In this document: positions 18,670-25,800 of the stretch, piece by piece
How positions within the stretch are numbered: the first letter of the stretch is position 1
Layout of the letters: each line of letters opens with the position of its first letter
From: a virus
Length of the DNA: 26,499 bases
IMG/VR virus record: IMGVR_UViG_3300006735_000195
Span: 1-26,499 of that record
Direction: 5' to 3' (one strand)
Program-made: the position numbers and the translations under genes
The notes under the pieces: model-generated
The model's input: only the letters and a program-made list of their open reading frames with translations
Databases searched by the model: none
Told to the model about the DNA's origin: nothing

Positions 18670-18927
18670 TCACTTCCTATATTCGTCTACTATCTTCTTC
18701 AAAACTCTTAGAACTTCACCAGTGTCCTGTAACAGATAGTTATTCAGAGAAATATACATCGGTCCTTTTGGACCGCTTACATTCTCATCAAACTCATACA
18801 GTGTTGTCTGTATAGATACTGAATAATCTTTACCTTGACCTAACCTTGTAAACATCACTTCAACATCTCTACCCACTATTTCTGACAGAAGCACTTCTAA
18901 CGCTCTACCCAACATTGCTTTATTCAT
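18670..18927 (-). CDS. Hypothetical protein (85 residues)
   Basis: Not recognised. The protein starts with an amphipathic helix (MLGRALEVLLSEIVG), followed by strand-like segments (VEVMFTRL, YSVSIQTTLYEF) and a final helix (GEVLRVLKKIVDEYRK), giving an alpha-beta-alpha outline. The net charge is near neutral and there are no cysteines or histidine motifs. Its ATG shares an ATGA with the stop of the Cas4/RecB-like nuclease (18927-18924), and the primase gene starts 4 nt after its end. The tight packing supports a real gene translated with its neighbours, perhaps a small accessory of the primase or nuclease; that is a guess from position. Confidence 0.6.
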   Translation of the reverse strand: MNKAMLGRALEVLLSEIVGRDVEVMFTRLGQGKDYSVSIQTTLYEFDENVSGPKGPMYISLNNYLLQDTGEVLRVLKKIVDEYRK

Positions 18928-19925
18928 TCCTTTACCTCCTCGTAATTATCTAAGTATTCTTGGGGGTCATCACTGCCTTCCCAAGAAGGACATATTGATT
19001 TGAAATTACACCAAGCACACTTACCAGCACTAGGTGCAGGAGCAAAGTGTTCAGAAAGGTAAGCAGTGAGCAATGCCACTTTTAATTTATCAATCCTCTT
19101 TTCATAATCGGTGTTTCTACGACCTGTGCATGGTTCGTAGAATATTTTATTGATGCCTCTTTGCTCTTGTCCGTATTTGTTGAGGGGCTGTAATTTAGAT
19201 TCGTTACCTGAAGGATAAACCCATCCCCAATGAGTTACATCTTGTAACGGGTGGTTTGCCATTTTGAGGAGTTTCTTGTAAAATGCCATTTCTGTCCTCA
19301 TAGATTTAACTTTGAAATTGGAATCTTGCCATTCACCTTGACGGTTTTTAGTTTGAACCCATTTGCCTGTTTTCAATTCCATAAGTGAAACTGTTCCATC
19401 TTCAGTCTCATACCCTCTATCTATGCTTCCAGCAAAATGAATAGGAATCTTGTATATTTCACCATTGAACTCTATTTCTTCTTCAACAAAAGCATGGACT
19501 TCTAGTTCATTTATGACTGGTAAGTATTTATCTTTACCAACGTCACGCAATCGTAGCAAATCCCATGTAATTCTTCTGTCTATTGACCGTTCTTCGCCCA
19601 ACACATAATCTTCTTCAGGCATGATGCTCAGTGCGAGTTGTTTAGCCTCCTCCATTTTATCTCTTAGAACTAGAGTGTGTAATTCCTCTAAGACAGGTAA
19701 TACGTTGTTGTAGTATGCCTCAATTGCGTTGTGAATATTAGTCCCTTTTGTCATAGCGTCAGTAGACGGCTCAGGAAGCCTGTGTATACGCTTGTATTCG
19801 TATTGCTTTGGGCAGAAGTCGAAGTCTGATGTTAGGCTTGTCTTTGTCATCCTTAGCATTTTCTCATGACCGGGCTTCCAAGCGTATGTGGATTTGGCGT
19901 ATGCACTCCAGTCCCTGTCACTCAT
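18924..19925 (-). CDS. Cas4/RecB-like PD-(D/E)XK nuclease with Fe-S cluster
   Basis: A 333-residue exonuclease-like protein of the RecB/AddB/Cas4 fold. DFCPKQYEYK with C38 starts the domain; GTNIHNAIEAYY has H65; AGSIDR has D169; MELKTGK has E183 and K185; TEMAFYKKLL (211-220) matches the position of the QxxxY motif. The C-terminal cluster has C303, C306 and C312 (CAWCNFKSIC), and with C38 these form the four ligands of a 4Fe-4S cluster. All catalytic residues are present. In tailed viruses such enzymes serve in recombination or end resection, which would suit the RecA-fold ATPase in the same operon. No cas gene or CRISPR repeat is seen, so a CRISPR role is not supported. It is joined to both neighbours through ATGA overlaps. 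Confidence 0.88.
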   Translation of the reverse strand: MSDRDWSAYAKSTYAWKPGHEKMLRMTKTSLTSDFDFCPKQYEYKRIHRLPEPSTDAMTKGTNIHNAIEAYYNNVLPVLEELHTLVLRDKMEEAKQLALSIMPEEDYVLGEERSIDRRITWDLLRLRDVGKDKYLPVINELEVHAFVEEEIEFNGEIYKIPIHFAGSIDRGYETEDGTVSLMELKTGKWVQTKNRQGEWQDSNFKVKSMRTEMAFYKKLLKMANHPLQDVTHWGWVYPSGNESKLQPLNKYGQEQRGINKIFYEPCTGRRNTDYEKRIDKLKVALLTAYLSEHFAPAPSAGKCAWCNFKSICPSWEGSDDPQEYLDNYEEVKE

Positions 19926-20104
19926 TCTACCATCCCCAACAACTTTTCAATATACACAGTAGCATCCATCAATTCTTCTTGTAAGTGCACGAGCCATTGG
20001 CGTATAGACAGAACTTCTTCTTCCATAGTCACGCCATATTTCTCTTTACCCACATCTGAGCGTGCTTGTATCTTTTTACATACTTCATCTTCTATTGCAC
20101 TCAT
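19922..20104 (-). CDS. MazG-like mini-protein
   Basis: A 60-residue protein. It has a KYGVTM segment, a W in the SIRQWLVHL helix and the EELMDATVYIEKL helix. The K-Y-G-V, EWL/QWL and EEL-D-Y pattern is widespread in small phage proteins related to the all-alpha NTP pyrophosphohydrolase (MazG-like) group. The catalytic E-x-x-E set is incomplete at this length, so activity is not assured. It lies 4 nt after PolB, and its stop shares an ATGA with the nuclease gene. A role in nucleotide sanitation is possible, but only family resemblance supports it. Confidence 0.55.
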   Translation of the reverse strand: MSAIEDEVCKKIQARSDVGKEKYGVTMEEEVLSIRQWLVHLQEELMDATVYIEKLLGMVE

Positions 20105-20108
20105 TTTA

Positions 20109-22457
20109 TCACCAATATCTCTTGGGGACTGCTGCCCCGCTAGCCATTTCCAAATCCCAATCTAGTGCGCTGAATATAGGTTTTATCTTCGCCCTGACAA
20201 GTCTATCTACCATTTTATGATAATCTAAAACGAAATCATTCAAATCACTTTCATCTTCAAAGGCAACAACATCAACAGATGGTAAATGGTCAGGTGTTTT
20301 GCTCACATAGACCCAATTCACACTGTCTCCCTCACCTAATTGGGAGCCGTTAGACAAATGCTCATTATAATATCTAGCCGCTTTCACAGCACCGCCTGTG
20401 GTCATGGCGTAATTACGCAGAGGCTTTTGTAATCTAGTAGTGGTGGCTATCTCTTTGCAATTCACTTCTCCACGTTGTATTTGCTTTGACAGAGGTCTGA
20501 CCATCGAGATAACTTCACTTTCATCTGCTCCTGTGCAAATGGCTGTGAGCACATCGTTCTCAAGATTCTTAGAGATGGGTGCAAGAGTGCTGATTTTACC
20601 CCATCTTGCACTCTTGACCTTACCTTCATCTTCAGGTGGATAAGAACATATACCATAGTAGAGATTCTTGCCGCCTACAATCCAGTATGGCATGTATGCT
20701 TCAAACTCTACAATCAGGTGGCTAGATTCATGCTCTCTTTGAACAGTCTCAGTCAAGTGTTTTGCAAGAGCAGTCGCCTCGTCAAATGGAACTTGAACAA
20801 AGGCTGAATCGGTGTGACCATACAGAGAACTGTATCCCTGTTTGTCCGATTCTTCCATTAGGAATCTGATAGCCCGCCTACCGCAGGCTGTAATCGCAGA
20901 GGCTATGTCAAAGTCTGACCAACCCCAATGTGAACTAGCAGTCATACCGTAAAATGAAGCCATGACACGCTTGACCGCTAATTGTAATGTGTTCCATCCG
21001 TTTCTCTCATTTTCAGAAAGGGCTTCCCGCATTTTCTTTTTGTATGCATCACGCAGTTCAAACATCTCAGTGACCATTGTAGGTAGTAATGCGTCTACTC
21101 CCTGTCGCCAACAAGTGCCGTCAGGTAACTGCCTGATACCATCTTCGCCTGCCATGTCTTTAGGCACCTGTGTCTCCCAACTGAGATTATGCGACAAAAT
21201 GATTGACGGGTATAGGCCCTTGTAATCTACACAGGCTACTCCTTCATATCTACCCGGTTTAGGTGGTGGAATGAACGCTCCTTCAAATTCTTGTTTTTCT
21301 TGAGTAGACTTACTAGGGGCCTTCCAATGTGTTCTCCTTTGTATCAATCCTCTAGCAAACCTAGTCACGTTGTGACATGAGCGGAAAGACACACCACACA
21401 ATTGTTGGAGTGACAAGAAGAAATTGAATACGTGGTTTTCTTCGTCTATCTTCTTCAGCAAGAGAGTATCTTGCATACAATAATCCACATAAGCATCGAA
21501 TCGTTCAGTCCAGCCAGTAAATACATCCATGTCAAACTTACCACCTAACTTACAAGCCTTTGCAATGGTGTCTAATTTCAAATTCTTCAACTGAGGTTTA
21601 CCGCTATCCTTCCAAACACGCTCAAACCCACTACCGCTTCTGACTGGGGCGGCTGTATCGAAACACAATCGACCCAGTATGGGTTGGTCCACATAGTCAT
21701 ATGAATCGTTTCTTGGTCTAAGGACTCTACCCAAAGGGCTTAGTCTACGGAATTGCTTGAGTCTATCAACTAAGTGAGGTAAATCTGCCCACATAATGGC
21801 GTGAGCGATGAAAACATCAGGGTTGCACTCGTCTAAATAATGTAAGAAAGCCTCGTGCATATCCTTTTCTGAGCCGTATAGATGCCTTTCATAGGTAAGT
21901 GTGGCAGGAGTTCCGTCAACTTCGTATTCTACCTCCCGGTTCTCTATGTAATGGTCCATGTCGTATAATCCGTTGGGGTTGTCATGTTTCCAACAAAATG
22001 AAACGTATCTGTTGTTGTAACTGTCAATGACAGCCATTACAGTAGTCTCCTTTGTTTTAGGGTCCCACTCTAAATCGAAATGCCATACACGAGGTTTCCA
22101 TTTAGGCATTTCTTTTACTTCATCGATGAGATATTTATCAGGCAGGCTCAAATCCGCCTCCCAAGTTTTCTTGAATCGTCTAGCCATTTCTCTAATGTCA
22201 GATTGTCTAAAAGTGTAGACCTTGACTAGTTTCTCGTTATCTCTCAGCCCTTCCGCTGTATCATCCCAGTCTATTTCGGAGCCGGGGAATTGGTCCAGTA
22301 TACGCTCAACGTATCTAGGAGAAGTGTCTGCTGAAATCCAAAAGTAAGGTCTGAAGTCTGTCACAGTTTCTTCAACCAAGTTACCTTCCGCATCACGCCA
22401 TCTCTTGTAGATATGGTCAGGCCCTTCAGGGTCAGGTCGGAAGGTGTCGATTATCAC
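20109..22457 (-). CDS. polB: Family B DNA polymerase
   Basis: A 782-residue replicative DNA polymerase. The 3'-5' exonuclease domain has Exo I FDLEWD (D128, E130), a degenerate Exo II AHAIMWADLP (218-227: D225 kept, the usual Asn and Phe replaced by Ala220 and Ala224) and Exo III YCMQD (Y326, D330). The polymerase domain has motif A DYKGLYPSII (411-420), motif B KRVMASFYG (496-504) and motif C YGHTDS (546-551). D411 and D550 would be the metal ligands. Motif C usually reads YGDTDS, so H548 replaces an Asp, and motif B has Ala500 where Asn is usual. The length is normal for the family. A GTG start overlaps the TAG of the zinc-ribbon gene (TAGTG), with GAGGGTGA upstream. It is flanked by clamp, loader and primase genes, so this is the viral replicase. 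Confidence 0.96.
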   Translation of the reverse strand: MIIDTFRPDPEGPDHIYKRWRDAEGNLVEETVTDFRPYFWISADTSPRYVERILDQFPGSEIDWDDTAEGLRDNEKLVKVYTFRQSDIREMARRFKKTWEADLSLPDKYLIDEVKEMPKWKPRVWHFDLEWDPKTKETTVMAVIDSYNNRYVSFCWKHDNPNGLYDMDHYIENREVEYEVDGTPATLTYERHLYGSEKDMHEAFLHYLDECNPDVFIAHAIMWADLPHLVDRLKQFRRLSPLGRVLRPRNDSYDYVDQPILGRLCFDTAAPVRSGSGFERVWKDSGKPQLKNLKLDTIAKACKLGGKFDMDVFTGWTERFDAYVDYCMQDTLLLKKIDEENHVFNFFLSLQQLCGVSFRSCHNVTRFARGLIQRRTHWKAPSKSTQEKQEFEGAFIPPPKPGRYEGVACVDYKGLYPSIILSHNLSWETQVPKDMAGEDGIRQLPDGTCWRQGVDALLPTMVTEMFELRDAYKKKMREALSENERNGWNTLQLAVKRVMASFYGMTASSHWGWSDFDIASAITACGRRAIRFLMEESDKQGYSSLYGHTDSAFVQVPFDEATALAKHLTETVQREHESSHLIVEFEAYMPYWIVGGKNLYYGICSYPPEDEGKVKSARWGKISTLAPISKNLENDVLTAICTGADESEVISMVRPLSKQIQRGEVNCKEIATTTRLQKPLRNYAMTTGGAVKAARYYNEHLSNGSQLGEGDSVNWVYVSKTPDHLPSVDVVAFEDESDLNDFVLDYHKMVDRLVRAKIKPIFSALDWDLEMASGAAVPKRYW

Positions 22458-22618
22458 TATTCTTCACCCTCTAGCAATACATATTCTACCTGAGCATTAC
22501 AGTTTGAGCAATGTAAATGTGTAATTATGCCCGGTAAATCGTAGCCTAAATCCTCTGCATCGTGGTCACTTCCCCAAATAAGTTTACCACCACAATACCA
22601 ACAAATGTCTCTAGCCAT
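22457..22618 (-). CDS. Zinc-ribbon mini-protein (53 residues)
   Basis: A 53-residue protein. C6-x2-C9 and C37-x2-C40 form a zinc ribbon; between them is an acidic segment (GSDHDAEDLGYD). Short phage proteins of the form CWYCGGKLIWGSDHD...HCSNC are common in tailed-phage genomes, but their function is not known to me. The ATG lies 2 nt after the sliding clamp stop, with GGAGGA upstream inside the end of the clamp gene. Its TAG overlaps the PolB GTG, so the two are probably translated together. It may interact with the polymerase or clamp, but only position suggests that. Confidence 0.75.
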   Translation of the reverse strand: MARDICWYCGGKLIWGSDHDAEDLGYDLPGIITHLHCSNCNAQVEYVLLEGEE

Positions 22619-22620
22619 GT

Positions 22621-23382
22621 TTAGTCCTCCTGATATTCTTGGTCAATCACTATCATCAGAAAGTTAGTGCTAGGTTGTTCGATAACTAATACAGTTTCGT
22701 CGCCAGTATGCAATTGCAATTCTCCGTTGGGTAAGTTACTAACTAACTCAGGTAGCCATTTATCAAAAGCAGAACGAGATGCCGTAGACGGTGCATCTAC
22801 TTGGGACAACGGTGCACGAACAAACATTTTACCAGTCTCGCTCTTACCCCCACGTATCACGAACTCCTCGCCATCTGCATCAAATTCAGTCTTACAGGCA
22901 AACTTGTCACCCAATACTTTCTTGAATCCAGTCGCAGGTTTCAGAGCCTCACTAGATACTCTAGCATGATGAGTCAAAGGTATAGAGAACCAAGTAGTCC
23001 ACATGTTTTTCTTTGAGTCGGCTATCGCTTTTTCTACTATCGCAATTCTCTTTTGCGATTCTATGTATGAAGAAGTAGGCAATTGCAGACTTGAATTACC
23101 TGCTCTTATATGTAGAGTGCCAACTTTACCTTGCTGAGATATTTTCAGGTCAGGTGTCTTGACCGTAGACAAGAATGATTTCATTTTAGGTATATCAGTG
23201 ATGTAAATGTTACCACTGCTTTCTGAGCCACAATCTATTTTCCTATGGATGTAATGAGTGGATTTAGCCACAGCCGCAGATATACTACCAATGCGAACAT
23301 CAATCACTATATCACCTAAGTCTTTGCCAAAACTTGACAAAAAATTGATGAAGTTATCTTTACTTATTGTTATTTCAGTCAT
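22621..23382 (-). CDS. Sliding clamp (PCNA/gp45-like)
   Basis: A 253-residue protein, the usual length of PCNA-type clamps. It has the two-domain alternation of beta strands and helices expected of that fold: an N-terminal half with ISKDNFINFLSSFGKD, DVRIGSISAAVAK and IYITDIPKMKSFLSTV, and a C-terminal half with ALKPATGFKKVLGDK, EEFVIRGGKS, FDKWLPELVSNLPNGELQLHTGD and a last strand NFLMIVIDQE. The ending is closer to T4 gp45 than to archaeal PCNA. Sequence identity to known clamps is not obvious, so position next to PolB and in an operon with a clamp loader is a large part of the call. It would ring DNA and hold PolB. GAGGTG lies just before the ATG, and a 121-nt gap upstream may hold a promoter. 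Confidence 0.65.
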   Translation of the reverse strand: MTEITISKDNFINFLSSFGKDLGDIVIDVRIGSISAAVAKSTHYIHRKIDCGSESSGNIYITDIPKMKSFLSTVKTPDLKISQQGKVGTLHIRAGNSSLQLPTSSYIESQKRIAIVEKAIADSKKNMWTTWFSIPLTHHARVSSEALKPATGFKKVLGDKFACKTEFDADGEEFVIRGGKSETGKMFVRAPLSQVDAPSTASRSAFDKWLPELVSNLPNGELQLHTGDETVLVIEQPSTNFLMIVIDQEYQED

Positions 23383-23420
23383 ATTACCACCTCATGGGTT
23401 ACAGAGGGAAAGGCTTCATA

Positions 23421-23430
23421 GGATATACAA
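23421..23430 (-). promoter_or_regulatory. Candidate TATA box in the only operon gap
   Basis: On the minus strand TTGTATATCC lies about 40-48 nt before the ATG of the clamp gene (23382). With an archaeal TATA-to-start distance of about 25 nt this would give a leader of roughly 18 nt that still holds the GAGGTG ribosome site. The gap (23383-23503) is the longest non-coding stretch in the operon. A transcription-factor-B element was not clear. Weak evidence. Confidence 0.25.
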
Positions 23431-23503
23431 GACTACTATCTCCGGCGTGAAACTTTTACCTTTATTACTGGATAAACCTCAGTGCCCCCACACTTGGGAG
23501 TTA

Positions 23504-24559
23504 TCAAATAACTCCGTCTCTCAATTCAGGCAGACCATACCATTGGGCATCTTCGCCTTTCTTTGTGACGAAGTAAAGCCTTTCCTGATTTAATAGATTA
23601 GGATTGGTTTTCTGTTTGAAAAACTCAGCAGAGTATCTGACTTCGCCTGTCAAGGACCCGTCATTGTCTCTGATGTGCTTAGTCTTACACCAAATTATTT
23701 GGAAAAGGTCTTTGTTAGCACTAGCGTGCCATGCGAACTTCCAACCATCGAATCCGACCTTGCCATCTTTGTCCTCTTTTAGATGAGTCTCCCAATAAAC
23801 ATCTACACCTAGACGGTTCAGTTTCTGACATTGTGCTGTCAATTGCTTAAATCTAGTCGCACGAATGTTCCAGTTCCAACCAATCTCAGCGTTCAACTTT
23901 GAGTGTGCTGCTTCGACTGCATCAGTTGCCTTCATGTCCAAGTCGTATATTTTCATACAAGTAATGCACATTTCATCAAACTGGTCTACCCCAGTCACGA
24001 TGAACGACTTTAGCATAGGTCCTTCAAATCCGGGCTTGTATTGATTCTCTGCATACTCAACAGCGAACTTACAAATGTCCATGACACGATTATACGACAA
24101 TAGATAATTGTAAGCAGTTCTATCTTGTTGTTGCATCACCCAAGGAGAGAAGATGCGAAAAGAAGGGTCATTGTGATAATGCGCCTGCTTACAAGACAAG
24201 CCACCGTTATCATGGTCTAGTATGATGGCTAAGCCTTCGGGGTGCTTGTGTTTGTGAGCATCCATGGCAAGACCAGTCTTACCACTACCCTCGTGACCTA
24301 CGAATGCTGCCATAGTGCTACTTGGCTCAATCAGTGGTGCTTCAGTCTGTGATTCTAATTCGGCTTGTAGACCGGGAAATCGACTAAGGAACTCAGTAGA
24401 AGAAACAGTTTCTGTTTCCTCCGCTTTTGTTTCCTCTATACTTTCAACCAGTTCTTTCAACTGTTCTTGAGGGTCAGCAATGATTGCTTTCTCCTCACCT
24501 TCGATTTTGTTCGCTATCGCTACTTCTTCCGCTTCCGCTAATGCTTCCCAGCCACTCAT
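23504..24559 (-). CDS. RecA-fold P-loop ATPase (Sak4/AAA_24-like)
   Basis: A 351-residue protein. An acidic, Glu-rich N-terminal part (about 1-80) precedes the ATPase core. Walker A is GHEGSGKT (88-95). Walker B-like is SFIVTGVDQFDE (185-196, D192). AIILDHDNGG (111-120) is a strand like that seen in phage nucleotide-binding recombinases of the Sak4 and AAA_24 kind. It is shorter than, and lacks the helix-hairpin-helix domain of, cellular RadA, so a full RadA label is not justified. In phages, Sak4-type ATPases act in single-strand annealing recombination together with an SSB. Here the gene directly follows the OB-fold protein gene through an ATGA overlap, which fits. The Glu-rich N-terminus may be a protein-binding tail. 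It could also be a repair or packaging-related ATPase. Confidence 0.65.
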   Translation of the reverse strand: MSGWEALAEAEEVAIANKIEGEEKAIIADPQEQLKELVESIEETKAEETETVSSTEFLSRFPGLQAELESQTEAPLIEPSSTMAAFVGHEGSGKTGLAMDAHKHKHPEGLAIILDHDNGGLSCKQAHYHNDPSFRIFSPWVMQQQDRTAYNYLLSYNRVMDICKFAVEYAENQYKPGFEGPMLKSFIVTGVDQFDEMCITCMKIYDLDMKATDAVEAAHSKLNAEIGWNWNIRATRFKQLTAQCQKLNRLGVDVYWETHLKEDKDGKVGFDGWKFAWHASANKDLFQIIWCKTKHIRDNDGSLTGEVRYSAEFFKQKTNPNLLNQERLYFVTKKGEDAQWYGLPELRDGVI

Positions 24560-25800
24560 TCTTTGTTCCCTCCAAATTGTTCTAATGTTGTATCTCCACT
24601 ACCACCCGCAGGGCGAGCAGTCTTGTGAGGAATGTGAATACCGAGAGCACTCAGACTCGCTTGCATCTCGTTATTGTAAGGTCTTAATCGCAATCTACCG
24701 ACCACAATTACCTGTGTCTTTTCGTTGTAACCTCTCCAGTTACCTTTCGCATCCTTGTATTCAAACACACGGTCTTCGTCGTGCATCCTACCTGAAACCC
24801 ATACAGTTACAGGGTCTACATTTGGCCCGTATATGTTTAGTCTGTAAGAGCGACCAGTAGGGTCATACTCGCTGTCCATAGGTTCTTTGTTTAGATAAGT
24901 AATGTATCCTTTAGTAATGACGATAGGGTTCATTGTCATACCGTTATTGGTAACAATCTTTCTATCTTCATGTGCTTCTACTAAGTCTGCCAAATCTACA
25001 AACTCGTTGTGCATCTTAGGGTTGATTAGTAACCTGTCAGGAGACAGTGCTGTTCTAAGGTGTTCAGGCAACCACTCGTTAGTATATTCAACAGTCTCTT
25101 GGAAATTGTTGTTAGTGTATAGTGTATCCGAATCCTTGTTAGTAGGCTCAATCACTTGTATCTTACAAGCCTCCCACTTTTCATAACCAGCATTCATAGA
25201 CTTACCTTGTAAGTTGATACGCCACATTTGAATGTCTCCACCTGATTCAGGTGAGCCCATGAAATAAGCAGTCCTACAAATGCTCTTTGGAGCCATAGGT
25301 TTACGCTCTCCATTCCTTGTGTTCAATAAGCACAGAATCATGTCGCCATGCTCAAAACCATACCAAGGTAAGTTACTACCATCTACACGCTCACTAGTCG
25401 CTTTGCCATTGATGTGCCAAACTCCTTCCTTAGCAGTAAGTATACCGATGTGACCTTCATCTATTGCTCGGTCACGATTAGAATTGAACATGTTGACAGC
25501 ACGGTCGAACGCTCCTTTTCTATTGTCTCTTTCACTGTCTTCGATGCCCACGAACATACCGACATAACTAGCAGTTTCTCTCAAGCGACCAGCACTGACG
25601 TTCCTGCTTTCAATTACGAATTGCTCACTCCATTGTGTTAAGTAAAAAGGGTCCTCCTCTAACGGGTCCTCAACACTAAATTCAACAGCGAGCCACTCTT
25701 TGAATTTATTCGCTGCCTCTCCAGTCTGAATACCCAATCGCTCGGCGTATCCCTTCATTCTCTCTATCACATCTTCCGGCCATGTTTTTCCTTCACTCAT
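24556..25800 (-). CDS. Putative OB-fold single-stranded DNA-binding protein (RPA-like)
   Basis: A 414-residue protein without enzyme motifs. Two beta-rich regions look like OB folds: about residues 110-230 (HIGILTAKEGVWHI ... MWRINLQGKS) and about 285-390 (PIVITKGYITYLN ... VTVWVSGRMHD ... TQVIVVGRLRLRP). The N-terminal 60 residues are helical and acidic. The last 25 residues are flexible, Gly-rich and end in TTLEQFGGNKE. No zinc finger was seen, unlike many euryarchaeal RPAs. The gene lies between the clamp-loader and the RecA-fold ATPase genes with ATGA overlaps on both sides, where an SSB/RPA gene is expected. I infer it binds single-stranded DNA; no catalytic role can be seen. Confidence 0.45.
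   Translation of the reverse strand: MSEGKTWPEDVIERMKGYAERLGIQTGEAANKFKEWLAVEFSVEDPLEEDPFYLTQWSEQFVIESRNVSAGRLRETASYVGMFVGIEDSERDNRKGAFDRAVNMFNSNRDRAIDEGHIGILTAKEGVWHINGKATSERVDGSNLPWYGFEHGDMILCLLNTRNGERKPMAPKSICRTAYFMGSPESGGDIQMWRINLQGKSMNAGYEKWEACKIQVIEPTNKDSDTLYTNNNFQETVEYTNEWLPEHLRTALSPDRLLINPKMHNEFVDLADLVEAHEDRKIVTNNGMTMNPIVITKGYITYLNKEPMDSEYDPTGRSYRLNIYGPNVDPVTVWVSGRMHDEDRVFEYKDAKGNWRGYNEKTQVIVVGRLRLRPYNNEMQASLSALGIHIPHKTARPAGGSGDTTLEQFGGNKE

Noticed and set aside
18924-19925. A CRISPR-Cas adaptation gene (Cas4)
   Set aside because: The fold matches, but no cas1, cas2 or repeat array is visible and the neighbours are replication genes.
20109-22457. PolB as an inactive pseudogene because of altered motifs
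   Set aside because: The frame is full length with conserved motif A and the second Asp of motif C, sits in an intact operon, and the changes are isolated substitutions.
23436-23507. A 23-codon minus-strand frame beginning with TTG and reading TPKCGGTEVYPVIKVK
   Set aside because: It looks like half a zinc ribbon and overlaps the RecA-fold stop as TTGA, but it has a single Cys and ends in two TAG codons. It is too short to support as a gene.
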